Source: Microcoleus vaginatus WJT46-NPBG5 (lineage in GTDB: Bacteria; Cyanobacteriota; Cyanobacteriia; Cyanobacteriales; Oscillatoriaceae). From it: DNA of 64,000 nt. The stretch covers positions 124,001 through 188,000 of the forward strand of contig JAHHHM010000003.1 in assembly GCA_019359355.1 (NCBI GenBank), read 5' to 3'. The translations under genes were made by a program, and so were the position numbers. This document shows, piece by piece, positions 29,210 to 37,790 of the stretch; within the stretch, counting starts at the first letter, position 1; the number at the start of each line of letters is the position of its first letter. Under the pieces are notes generated by a model. It was given only the letters and a program-made list of their open reading frames with translations, ran no database searches and was not told where the DNA came from.

Positions 29210-29809
29210 ATGAAGATTAACTTGGATTCTCCCTCGGAAGAAGCTCGGATTGAAATCGTTCCTTTGATTGATGTCATTTTTTGTATCTTGACATTTTTCA
29301 TCCTTGCTGCATTGCAACTAACCCGTCAGCAAGCGATTACGGTTGATTTACCGAAAGCAAGCACCGGCCAGCCGCAGATCCGTAAAATGTTAATCGTTGG
29401 TCTCGATCCGTTCGGTCAAGCTTACATCGAGCAGCGGCGGGTAAATCCAAATCAGCTTTCTCAAGAGTTACTAGCCTATAGCTCCAACAATCCAGAGGGT
29501 TTGATGGTGCTGTATGCCTCTAAGGACGCGAAATACAACGATGTGGTGCAGGTGTTGGATCAAATGCGAGAAGTGGGCGGCAGTCGCGTTGCCTTAGCCA
29601 CTCTGCCCGGTTCCGAGAGTGAGCCGGTTAATCCGAATCTTTTAACGCCGGTTAATCCGACAATTCCAGGGTTAACTCCAACTCCTAATGTCACTCCATC
29701 GGTTCCTTTAAGTCCCTTGGGCACGCCGACACCTGGGACAACCTTTAATCCAAATCAGTTGCAGTTGCCTGGAGTGCCGGCTGATGGAAATTCTGTTCCC
29801 CAAAATTAG
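29210..29809 (+). CDS. exbD: ExbD/TolR-family biopolymer transport protein
   Basis: 199 residues with a short cytoplasmic start, one membrane helix carrying the proton-binding Asp (VPLIDVIFCILTFFILAALQ) and a periplasmic domain with LMVLYASKDAKYNDVVQVLD, as in ExbD/TolR. The last 50 residues are a Pro/Thr/Asn-rich tail (LTPVNPTIPGLTPTPN) not found in E. coli ExbD and perhaps wall-spanning. It follows the ExbB gene by 96 bp on the same strand and forms the energising complex with it. Confidence 0.92.
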   Translation: MKINLDSPSEEARIEIVPLIDVIFCILTFFILAALQLTRQQAITVDLPKASTGQPQIRKMLIVGLDPFGQAYIEQRRVNPNQLSQELLAYSSNNPEGLMVLYASKDAKYNDVVQVLDQMREVGGSRVALATLPGSESEPVNPNLLTPVNPTIPGLTPTPNVTPSVPLSPLGTPTPGTTFNPNQLQLPGVPADGNSVPQN

Positions 29810-30066
29810 GAATCATGCGGGTGGAGCCAAAAATGCAATAAGTTTTTACTGTTCTAATGATGAATTTTGAGGGAGTAAAAGGCTTATAGACATACAAAAT
29901 TACAATTTACATGAGTTGACTTTCAGGAAGTTGCGAGCCTTCTAGCAAGAAACCTTTATCTATTAAGCATTTAATCAGATTTATTAAATGCTCTTCTTTA
30001 CTTAGTAGGCCGAGCAGAGCAATTAGGGTAAATAATTCCATATAAAGGGATAAGGAGATATTTATA

Positions 30067-31386
30067 ATGGACAAGCAAGCATCGGATGACTTGATGCAGA
30101 AAATTCGTCAACAATTTGACACAGCTCCTTATCCCAGAAAGCCTCTAGAATCATCTCCTAAGAATGAGCCTAACTTTCTTTTTACTCATAATTTAGTCAC
30201 GCCTTACTATTTAAGAAATCAAAAAGTTATAGAAACCGAAGGGAAAGTTATTTTAGATGCCGGTTGCGGAAGTGGCTACAAAGCCTTGGCTTTAGCTGAG
30301 GCCAATCCCGGCGCTAAAATTGTGGGAGTTGACCTATCAGAAGAATCCGTTAAGCTAGCCCGACAGCGATTAGAGTACCACGGATTTGAAAGTACAGAAT
30401 TTTATGCAATTTCCATAGAAGAATTACCAACCTTAAATTTACAATTTGATTATATTAACTGTGACGAAGTTCTTTATCTGCTGCCTGATCCAACTTTAGG
30501 ATTACAGGCGATGAAGTCTGTTTTAAAAGCCAATGGAATTATTCGGGCAAATCTGCACAGTCTTCTACAGCGTGGTTACTATCTTCGCGCTCAGAAAGCT
30601 TTCAAACTAATGGGATTAATGGAGGAAAACCCTAGAGAAGAGGAGATTGAAGCAGCAGTACAAACTATGAACGCTTTAAAAAATGAAGTGCTTCTTAAGG
30701 TTAGAACCTGGTTTGATAAGGCAGACGAACAGTGGATACTGATGAATTATTTGTTTCAAGGTGATAAAGGCTTTACAATACCTGAAATGTTTTCGGCTTT
30801 GAGGATGGCTGATTTAGAATTAATCAGTATGGTGAATTGGCGGCATTGGGAATTGCTGGATCTGTTTAACCCAGATGATTTGCCGGCCTTTTTAGCGATG
30901 AGCTTGCCTGAAGTTCCTGTGGAAGAGCAGCTGCATTTGTTTGAATTGTTACATCCAGTCCACCGTCTGCTTGATTTCTGGTGTGGTCATCCCAACCAGG
31001 CAGAACCCTCTCTATCCGTTGCCGGTTGGCAGCATTCTGACTGGGAAAAAGCTGTTGTGTACCTACATCCTCAGCTCAAAACGGCTGAGATTGAGCAAGG
31101 GGTGCTAGAGTGCATTGCGAACCACACGTCATTCACGATCAGCAGTTATATCCCGTTGCCCACCACAACTCCTATTGTGTTGGAGAGCAGTATAGCGGCT
31201 TGTCTGCTGCCATTGTGGGAGCGAGCGCTGCCGGTGAAGTCCTTGGTAGCACACTGGCTGCAAATAAGGCCGGTCGATCTGGTGACGTTGGAGCCGGTGA
31301 GCCAAGAAACAGCCTTCAAGGAAGTTAAAAAACTTTTGATGAAGCTAGAAACCTTTGTATACGTGCTTCTGGAGTGTTTAGCTTGA
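30067..31386 (+). CDS. class I SAM-dependent methyltransferase with long C-terminal domain
   Basis: 439 residues. The Rossmann methyltransferase fold is clear: motif I VILDAGCGSGYKALALAEA (about 60-78), motif II KIVGVDLSEES, motif IV FDYINCDEVLYLLPDP. Before it is a conserved QQFDTAPYPRKPLESSPKNE lead and a YY pair (TPYYLRNQ). The last ~200 residues are helical with no motif I can name. AAGGAGATATTTATAATG gives an excellent start. It is upstream of a pilin and a GT41 gene on the same strand, and in cyanobacteria methyltransferases with this N-terminus often accompany TPR/GT41 proteins, so a role in modifying a glycan or surface protein is plausible but unproven. Confidence 0.85.
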   Translation: MDKQASDDLMQKIRQQFDTAPYPRKPLESSPKNEPNFLFTHNLVTPYYLRNQKVIETEGKVILDAGCGSGYKALALAEANPGAKIVGVDLSEESVKLARQRLEYHGFESTEFYAISIEELPTLNLQFDYINCDEVLYLLPDPTLGLQAMKSVLKANGIIRANLHSLLQRGYYLRAQKAFKLMGLMEENPREEEIEAAVQTMNALKNEVLLKVRTWFDKADEQWILMNYLFQGDKGFTIPEMFSALRMADLELISMVNWRHWELLDLFNPDDLPAFLAMSLPEVPVEEQLHLFELLHPVHRLLDFWCGHPNQAEPSLSVAGWQHSDWEKAVVYLHPQLKTAEIEQGVLECIANHTSFTISSYIPLPTTTPIVLESSIAACLLPLWERALPVKSLVAHWLQIRPVDLVTLEPVSQETAFKEVKKLLMKLETFVYVLLECLA

Positions 31387-31601
31387 ATATTTCACAACAG
31401 AATAAAAAAAGTTTTAGCACAGTGATATGAAAATGAGAAAAAGTGGGTATTTTAGATAAATTATGCATAGCTCAGCTTGAAACCTCTCATAGGCTCTTAG
31501 AAAAAACTTTGGTGGAGGGTGATATCAAACTGATGAAACGTGGGTAAGTTAAAATCAGCAGATAAGAAACAAGCATCCCACCCCTCAAGGAGAAGCCTCT
31601 C

Positions 31602-32126
31602 ATGAAGACAGAATTTAAAGCCAAGTTCCTGCAACACCTCAACCAAAAGAAACAGGATCAAGGTTTTACACTAATTGAACTGCTGGTCGTCGTTATCATC
31701 ATCGGTATTCTAGCTGCTATCGCATTGCCCTCACTGCTAAGCCAAACTAACAAAGCCAAGCAGGCTGAAGCAAGACAAAACGTCGGCGCTATGAACCGCG
31801 CACAACAAGCGTTTTTCCTAGAAAGAAATAACTTTACCACTGATCCCAATGAACTAGGCGTTGGCATTAAGAGCCAAACTACCAACTTCAGATACACCAT
31901 TTCTGGAACTACGAATACTGTAATTAGTAACAGAGCCGAAGGGATTGGTGCGGTTACACTCAAATCCTATTCCGGTGCAGTCGGTACTCTCCTTAGTGGG
32001 ACAGGTAGTGGAACTGAAGTCCTGACGCAAGCGCTGTTGTGTGAGTCTAATAACCCCACGAACGTTGCTTTAACTTTAGCCAACATTGATGACTGTCCGG
32101 CTAACTGGAAGAACCTGGGCAAGTAA
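31602..32126 (+). CDS. type IV pilin-like protein (PilA family)
   Basis: 174 residues with a class III signal: basic leader ending QDQG, cleavage by PilD expected after Gly21, then FTLIELLVVVIIIGILAAIA with Phe+1 and Glu+5 (Glu26), and Pro in ALPSLL. The mature part (about 153 residues) has the GspG/PilA helix then a Thr/Ser/Gly-rich globular domain with one cysteine pair near the end (CESNN...DDCPANW), the usual D-region disulfide. This matches major pilins of cyanobacteria. AAGGAGAAG before ATG and a strong terminator after the stop indicate a well expressed monocistronic gene. The Ser/Thr content offers glycosylation sites. Confidence 0.93.
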   Translation: MKTEFKAKFLQHLNQKKQDQGFTLIELLVVVIIIGILAAIALPSLLSQTNKAKQAEARQNVGAMNRAQQAFFLERNNFTTDPNELGVGIKSQTTNFRYTISGTTNTVISNRAEGIGAVTLKSYSGAVGTLLSGTGSGTEVLTQALLCESNNPTNVALTLANIDDCPANWKNLGK

Positions 32127-32181
32127 AAATAGCATTTTCCTGGTCTAGGTTTTGGCCAGTGCTAGCAAAAGTTATAGTTAT

Positions 32182-32213
32182 AAAGAGTAGCGTACGCTTG
32201 CGCTACTCTTTTT
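32182..32213 (+). terminator. strong intrinsic terminator of the pilin gene
   Basis: An 11-bp stem (AAAGAGTAGCG with CGCTACTCTTT) and eight-base loop run directly into a T-tract, 56 bases past the pilin stop. The A-rich 5' side makes it usable from both strands, though only plus-strand genes flank it. Confidence 0.88.
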
Positions 32214-32242
32214 GTTGTCCAAGTGAAATCTGAAATATTTTT

Positions 32243-34471
32243 ATGACCTCTAAAAGCTTTCTAAATGAGCGGGTTCCGTGGCAGCAGCAGGCCCAGCAAT
32301 ATCTCGCCCAAGGAAATTATACCCAAGCTGCTAGCCTTTACGAACAAGCAATTGGAGCTGAACCTGATGTGAAGTCTCATTACTGGCATTTAGGGCTGAT
32401 GTTGCTGTTGCAGGGGCAAGAAGCAGAAGCTCACACTACTTGGTTGCTGGGAATGGTGGATGGAGAACCAGAATTGGTTGAGCAGTGGACTGAAGAACTT
32501 GTGAGGGTGCTAGAAGTTGAGATTCAGCAGCGGGAAGCTCGGGAGGAGCAGTCTGTTGCGTGGCTGCTCCGGCAGCATCTGCGAGAAATTTGCCCAGCAA
32601 ATATTAACAACCTTTTGCATCTGATCCGTCTCGCCATTCAGTTTCAAGAGTTTACAGGAGATGAACTCTATGAGTGGGGAGTAATTGAACTCCTACAGGC
32701 AGACTCAGTCCCAGACCTTGACTTCGCACTATTGATGCAAGCCTTGCGAGGGGTTTTAGACAGCGCTCCGCTGAACCCCTCATCATTGGAGTTGGTAGAA
32801 GCAAGTCTCGCTCATGTCCGTGATCCTCTGGCGTTTCTGATAGTATTGTTACCCGCCGCCGTTGTCATCGCTCATTCCTATAGGCGACCGAGACTAGCCG
32901 CGCGTTTAGCTGAACTTTATTTACAGGTGGATGCTAATCACCTAGAAGTTTTGCGCCATTTGGCAGTTTTTTATCAAAATGCTTGTGATTATGATAAAGG
33001 TATTGAAACTGCTAAGTTATGCTATTCTCTCTTAGAAAAACTCCCGGATCGAGTTCACGCTAATTCCATAATTCTTCGGGGCTTAATGAGCGCAGGTGGC
33101 TACTGGGAAGAAGCGACCTCAGTCTTCCACAGGCAAGAATCTTTGCTGTCTGAACTCATAGAAGCCCAGCCAAAAGCACTGGCTGAAATCGAAGTTTTAC
33201 GCTTATTGAATGCGAGTTTTTTTACCCCCTACTTTCAGGATTACCCGCAGAGTTATAGAACCCTTCAAAATCAATTAGCTCAGCTTTGCCAAGCAAACGT
33301 CCAAATTTATGCCCGAGAGCCAGTAAAGCGATACAAGGGAGGGATTTTACAGCGCCAGGAGGTGGGAAGTTTTTCTAAACCCCTCAAAATAGGGTATATA
33401 TCCCACTGTTTTAGGCAACATTCGGTTGGCTGGCTAGCGCGGTGGCTGCTTCAATATCATGATCGGGAACAGTTTCAAATTTATGGCTATTTCTTAACCC
33501 ATAAATGGACGCACGATCCTATAGAGGAATGGTATATTAGCCAGTTCAGCAAAGCTTACCAGTCAGCAGAAGGATTAGACGTTGCTGAACATATTTACCA
33601 AGATCAAATTGATATTTTGATCGATCTCGACAGCATCACTCTCGATACCAGTTGCGAGGTAATGATGCTAAAACCTGCTCCGGTTCAAGTCACTTGGTTG
33701 GGGTGGGATGCGACAGGAATTCCAAACGTTGACTATTTTATTGCTGACCCCTATGTTTTACCAGTCTCTGCTGAAGATTACTATTCAGAAAAAATCTGGC
33801 GCTTGCCGCAAACTTATATAGCTGTAGATGGTTTTGAGGTAGAGGTGCCGACTCTCCGACGGGATCAGCTAGATATTCCAACTGAAGCCGTGGTGTATTT
33901 CAGTGGGCAGAGGGGTTACAAGCGCCATCCCAATACGGCACGACTACAAATGAAGATTATCAAGGAAGTTCCGAATAGCTACTTTTTAGTTAAGGGGACA
34001 GCGGATGAAGAATCGATGAAAAATTTCTTTATCCAATTAGCAGAGGAGGAGGGAGTGGATTGCAAGCGCCTGCGATTTCTATCTGAAGTCGCTTCAGAAG
34101 CTGTTCACCGCGCTAATTTGAGCATCGCAGATGTGGTACTCGATACCTATCCCTACAATGGAGCCACAACTACGCTGGAAACGCTGTGGATGGGAATTCC
34201 TTTAGTCACCCGTGTGGGCGAGCAGTTTGCAGCTCGCAACAGTTACACGATGATGGTAAATGTGGGGGTAATGGAAGGAATAGCGTGGACTGATGAAGAG
34301 TATGTGGAATGGGGCGTTCGCTTAGGAAAAGAGTCGGCTTTGCGGCAACAAATTTCTTGGAAGTTGTTGCGATCTCGTCAAACCTCTCCCCTATGGAATG
34401 CCGAGCAATTTACCCGTGAAATGGAGAAAGGTTACGAACAAATGTGGCAAAGATTTCTTGACACAAAGTAG
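32243..34471 (+). CDS. GT41 (O-GlcNAc transferase/SPINDLY-like) glycosyltransferase with TPR-type N-terminus
   Basis: 742 residues. The N-terminal ~370 are alpha-helical with TPR-like units (LAQGNYTQAASLYEQAIGAE and later pairs). From about 380 the GT41 catalytic domain starts (LKIGYISHCFRQHSVGW), with APVQVTWLGWDATGIPNVDY, the nucleotide-sugar side AVVYFSGQRGYKRHPN and the hallmark DTYPYNGATTTLETLWMGIP near 632. GT41 enzymes add GlcNAc or fucose to Ser/Thr of cytosolic proteins. It sits directly after a Ser/Thr-rich pilin on the same strand. In Nostoc punctiforme a putative OGT is required for hormogonium development and motility, which makes a pilus-linked role reasonable but unproven. Confidence 0.9.
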   Translation: MTSKSFLNERVPWQQQAQQYLAQGNYTQAASLYEQAIGAEPDVKSHYWHLGLMLLLQGQEAEAHTTWLLGMVDGEPELVEQWTEELVRVLEVEIQQREAREEQSVAWLLRQHLREICPANINNLLHLIRLAIQFQEFTGDELYEWGVIELLQADSVPDLDFALLMQALRGVLDSAPLNPSSLELVEASLAHVRDPLAFLIVLLPAAVVIAHSYRRPRLAARLAELYLQVDANHLEVLRHLAVFYQNACDYDKGIETAKLCYSLLEKLPDRVHANSIILRGLMSAGGYWEEATSVFHRQESLLSELIEAQPKALAEIEVLRLLNASFFTPYFQDYPQSYRTLQNQLAQLCQANVQIYAREPVKRYKGGILQRQEVGSFSKPLKIGYISHCFRQHSVGWLARWLLQYHDREQFQIYGYFLTHKWTHDPIEEWYISQFSKAYQSAEGLDVAEHIYQDQIDILIDLDSITLDTSCEVMMLKPAPVQVTWLGWDATGIPNVDYFIADPYVLPVSAEDYYSEKIWRLPQTYIAVDGFEVEVPTLRRDQLDIPTEAVVYFSGQRGYKRHPNTARLQMKIIKEVPNSYFLVKGTADEESMKNFFIQLAEEEGVDCKRLRFLSEVASEAVHRANLSIADVVLDTYPYNGATTTLETLWMGIPLVTRVGEQFAARNSYTMMVNVGVMEGIAWTDEEYVEWGVRLGKESALRQQISWKLLRSRQTSPLWNAEQFTREMEKGYEQMWQRFLDTK

Positions 34472-34555
34472 GTAGGGATAAATATACATTTGTTGATGTC
34501 CAACTATTATTCGCAAAAAGCCTTCTTTTGTCAGCCCCCTTGGAAAATGGCCATG

Positions 34556-37500
34556 TTATAAGTTTGATGATGTATGTGCAGATAAGCGCTCACGCACCGC
34601 AAGACGATAAAATTCTTCAAGTGCTTCTACGCAAGTCAAGTCATCGTACAGATAAGAATGGCGCTCCGCCATCTGCTCAATAATGCTGCTTCTCCACTCT
34701 ACATCTAGACCTAATTTAACAGCAATTTCAATATATTCAGCTTCATTTTTCGCAATTGTATCTGTTACGCCCAACATTTTCAAAATTCCGTAGGTATGGC
34801 GACCGCGCATAAATTCACCCGGACAGGTAACAACTGGCAAGTTGCAAGCGATTGCCTCTAATGTTGTGTTACCGCCCGACCAACTGAGAGTGTCTAAGAA
34901 AACATCTGAAACTAAGTTGAGTGCCCAATAATCAACTTGATTTAGGCGAGGCAAAATTACACAATACTCTTCACTATTTAAGTTAAATTCCGCAAAAGCC
35001 CGTTGGAGACGTTGCCGAAATTTTTCAGTAATATGAACGCTATTGTGACAGAGAAAAGCAAACTGAGCGTGGGGAACTTTTTGAGCAATTGCCCCAAAAA
35101 CCCAGTCATACTTCGGTAGATACTTAAAAAGAGATTGACAGGATAAATACACAACGGCTTCTTCTCGAAGCTGAAACTCCGAACGAGCTTTTTGAACTTC
35201 AGGGAGGTCAGGTTTCGCATAGGAAATTCCTATATTTGGCAACCGTATTAATGCTTCTGAATAGTGTTCTTGGGCATTTTCTGGCTCCATCAGATCGCTG
35301 GAGAGAAAATAATCAACTGTAGGTAAGCCTGATGTAATGGGATGCCCCCAGGTTGTACACTGGACTGGGGCGAGGCGAAGAGCGGCAATTTGCATCATTT
35401 GCGGATCCATACCGATATCTAACATCACCAGCACATGCACTTGATCGGTAATAACCTGCTTGCAAACCGCTTCTATATCTTCGGGAATATGACGAAAAGT
35501 ATCACTGTAAAGACGAAATTTTTGAGTAAAATAATCTATCTGTTTATGAGTATAATAGCAATAAACTTCAAAGTTTTGATGGTTGGAGTGTCGTAGCCAG
35601 CCAAGCATCAGTTTACCGACTGTATGTGCTCGCATACAGGGTGATACATAACCAATCCGAATTTTACCATTTTGGCTTAGTGGTGGCATCATTAACGCCT
35701 GTGACCATTGGGTATAGTTTGCTGCCATTATTTGATGAACAAACTGACCGTAGGGAATTTGTATATCTAAATCATTTTTCCCTTGATACTGGAGATAAAA
35801 GTTATTATGGTATCCAATATCTTCTAAGGCTCGTTTTTTGTCTTCAGGAGTTTCTAGAGAGGTTTGGTGAATTAAATCATATAAACCTTTAACAAATCTT
35901 TGTCTGTAAACTTCAATTTGTTCTTCAGTATCATAAAGAATAGGTAGAATAAGCTGGCTTTGAAGTTTCAAAGCTAAACTGTCTGGTATTACCTGTGAAG
36001 CATTGCGAAGAAAAGAGATAGCTTCATCAGGGCGACCTGCTTCTTGCAAAGCCAGACCTGCTAAAAAATAAAGAATGACTTCTTTTGGATAAACTTTGAT
36101 AGCTTCTTGTAAGGTTTCTATCGCTAGTTCATATTGGTTAAGAAATTTGTAACAAGCTGATAAAGCCCTGGAAAACTTAACGGTTACTGTTTGTGTTCTT
36201 TGATACTCTCGAAGATATTTAATTGCTTCTTCATATTCTCCCCGTTCAAAATAAGAATACCCATAGTAAAGAGTAGCCTGGGCCGGATCTTTCTTGGCAT
36301 CAAGCGCTACTCCCAAATTATAAAGAATATCAGGATCACGAGGGTTAAGTTGAAGAGCTATTTCATAAGTTTCTACCGCTTCTGCCACTTGATGACGCTC
36401 CATCAAAACATTACCCAAGTTAAGATAACTGCCGAAATGTTCTGGATTAGCTTTGATACAAGCCCGATAAATTTCTTCTGCCCGCTCAATGTCGTCACTT
36501 TGATAAAAAAGATTGCCCAGGTTGTTGTAAGCTTGAACTCCTTTTGGCTCAAGTTCTATGGTCTTTTGATAGGCTCCTATTGCTTGCCCAATTTCACCTA
36601 CTTTTTCTAGGACGACTCCTAAGTTATAAAATAGATCAGCTCTAGTTGGTTCAATTTTTAAAGCTTTAATTAATACAGTTAGCGCTTTTCTATATTGCTC
36701 TTGGTGATAATAATAAATTGCTAAATTCAACCAATGGATAGCTTTATTACTATCTAGGTGTAATAATTCTTTGTATTTAGTTTCAGTTTTTTCTGTATCT
36801 TTAATGGATTGAAATTCCAAAATTTTAATGCACAAAGCTTCAATCATTCTTTTTTTCTCCTTATCCCCCAAACTTTTAATAGCCGGCAGAACCGATTTAT
36901 TTTGCGATTGATTGAGAGTTGACCAGTCATAATTTCGAGTTTTACTAGTGTCCCAACTAAAAACCTGTAAGCCTTTCCAAGATATATAGCTACCATCATC
37001 TTTTGTGGAAGTCCAATCTAGCAACAGTTCGCATTGCGTATGGCTTGTTAAAAAGTCCCAGTTAGCTTGCCGAGCTGTTTCACAATTACTGTGACTTAAG
37101 ACAATGAGTGCTCGCTCAGCCAGTAAGGGTTTTACTAAGAGTAACGCCATTAAATGAGAGCGATAATCGTGATAACTATCATAAAAATAAACACCGATCC
37201 GATCTTCGGTTTCAAGTTCTCGAAGTTGAAATAAAAATTCTTGAATATCTTGATCGCATAAAAAAACTCGATTTTCTAAATCAAAATTAGACAAACTTTG
37301 AACTAGTTGGTTAAAGCTTTCTCCGAAAGGATCAAAATCAGAAAAATTATCAACTGCATAGGCTACTGCTTCGGGAACCTTCATCAAGGCTGCTATTAAG
37401 TTCGCTCCCTGGAAGCAACCAACTTCACAATAAACTTCGTCCTTTTCCATACACCCCACAGCAAAAGTTACTAATTGCATAACATTAGGTGTTGTTAAAC

Positions 37501-37612
37501 CCCCAATTTCGTTTAGAATTTGCTGAAATTGGTCTGACTTAGGACGAACTGAAGTTTTACCCCAATCTTCGTAAAGTTCGGGTAGCTGTTGAATAAACTT
37601 TTGGTAGTCCAT
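34556..37612 (-). CDS. fusion protein: SAM methyltransferase-like domain, TPRs and GT41 glycosyltransferase
   Basis: 1018 residues in three blocks. Residues ~40-235 are a class I methyltransferase-like domain of the Methyltransf_24 kind (EVGCFQGANLIAALM at 63-77; VYFYDSYHDYRSHLMALLLV further on). Residues ~280-600 are about nine TPRs (ADLFYNLGVVLEKVGEIGQA, VQAYNNLGNLFYQSDDIERA). From about 650 to the end is a GT41 catalytic domain (GKIRIGYVSPCMRAHTVGKL; APVQCTTWGHPITSGLPTVD; DTLSWSGGNTTLEAIACNLP). The start is ATG at 37612 with TTAGGAG upstream. It could both methylate and O-glycosylate the same or bound substrates. Its GT41 part is distinct from the one at 32243-34471. Both lie beside the pilin. 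Confidence 0.9.
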   Translation of the reverse strand: MDYQKFIQQLPELYEDWGKTSVRPKSDQFQQILNEIGGLTTPNVMQLVTFAVGCMEKDEVYCEVGCFQGANLIAALMKVPEAVAYAVDNFSDFDPFGESFNQLVQSLSNFDLENRVFLCDQDIQEFLFQLRELETEDRIGVYFYDSYHDYRSHLMALLLVKPLLAERALIVLSHSNCETARQANWDFLTSHTQCELLLDWTSTKDDGSYISWKGLQVFSWDTSKTRNYDWSTLNQSQNKSVLPAIKSLGDKEKKRMIEALCIKILEFQSIKDTEKTETKYKELLHLDSNKAIHWLNLAIYYYHQEQYRKALTVLIKALKIEPTRADLFYNLGVVLEKVGEIGQAIGAYQKTIELEPKGVQAYNNLGNLFYQSDDIERAEEIYRACIKANPEHFGSYLNLGNVLMERHQVAEAVETYEIALQLNPRDPDILYNLGVALDAKKDPAQATLYYGYSYFERGEYEEAIKYLREYQRTQTVTVKFSRALSACYKFLNQYELAIETLQEAIKVYPKEVILYFLAGLALQEAGRPDEAISFLRNASQVIPDSLALKLQSQLILPILYDTEEQIEVYRQRFVKGLYDLIHQTSLETPEDKKRALEDIGYHNNFYLQYQGKNDLDIQIPYGQFVHQIMAANYTQWSQALMMPPLSQNGKIRIGYVSPCMRAHTVGKLMLGWLRHSNHQNFEVYCYYTHKQIDYFTQKFRLYSDTFRHIPEDIEAVCKQVITDQVHVLVMLDIGMDPQMMQIAALRLAPVQCTTWGHPITSGLPTVDYFLSSDLMEPENAQEHYSEALIRLPNIGISYAKPDLPEVQKARSEFQLREEAVVYLSCQSLFKYLPKYDWVFGAIAQKVPHAQFAFLCHNSVHITEKFRQRLQRAFAEFNLNSEEYCVILPRLNQVDYWALNLVSDVFLDTLSWSGGNTTLEAIACNLPVVTCPGEFMRGRHTYGILKMLGVTDTIAKNEAEYIEIAVKLGLDVEWRSSIIEQMAERHSYLYDDLTCVEALEEFYRLAVRERLSAHTSSNL

Positions 37613-37790
37613 TTTTTCTAACTCCTAAAGCTAAATAATTTTTGGCTTATATATCCATCTAGAGCACATCATGCTTTTAATATAATAACCTTAAATGATT
37701 TAGGAAAGGCAATACCATCAGTTCTTGTAAAAGACGGAAATTTTAAGCTCACAATGTTTAAATGTTGTATAGGAATACTATGTATTCTTG

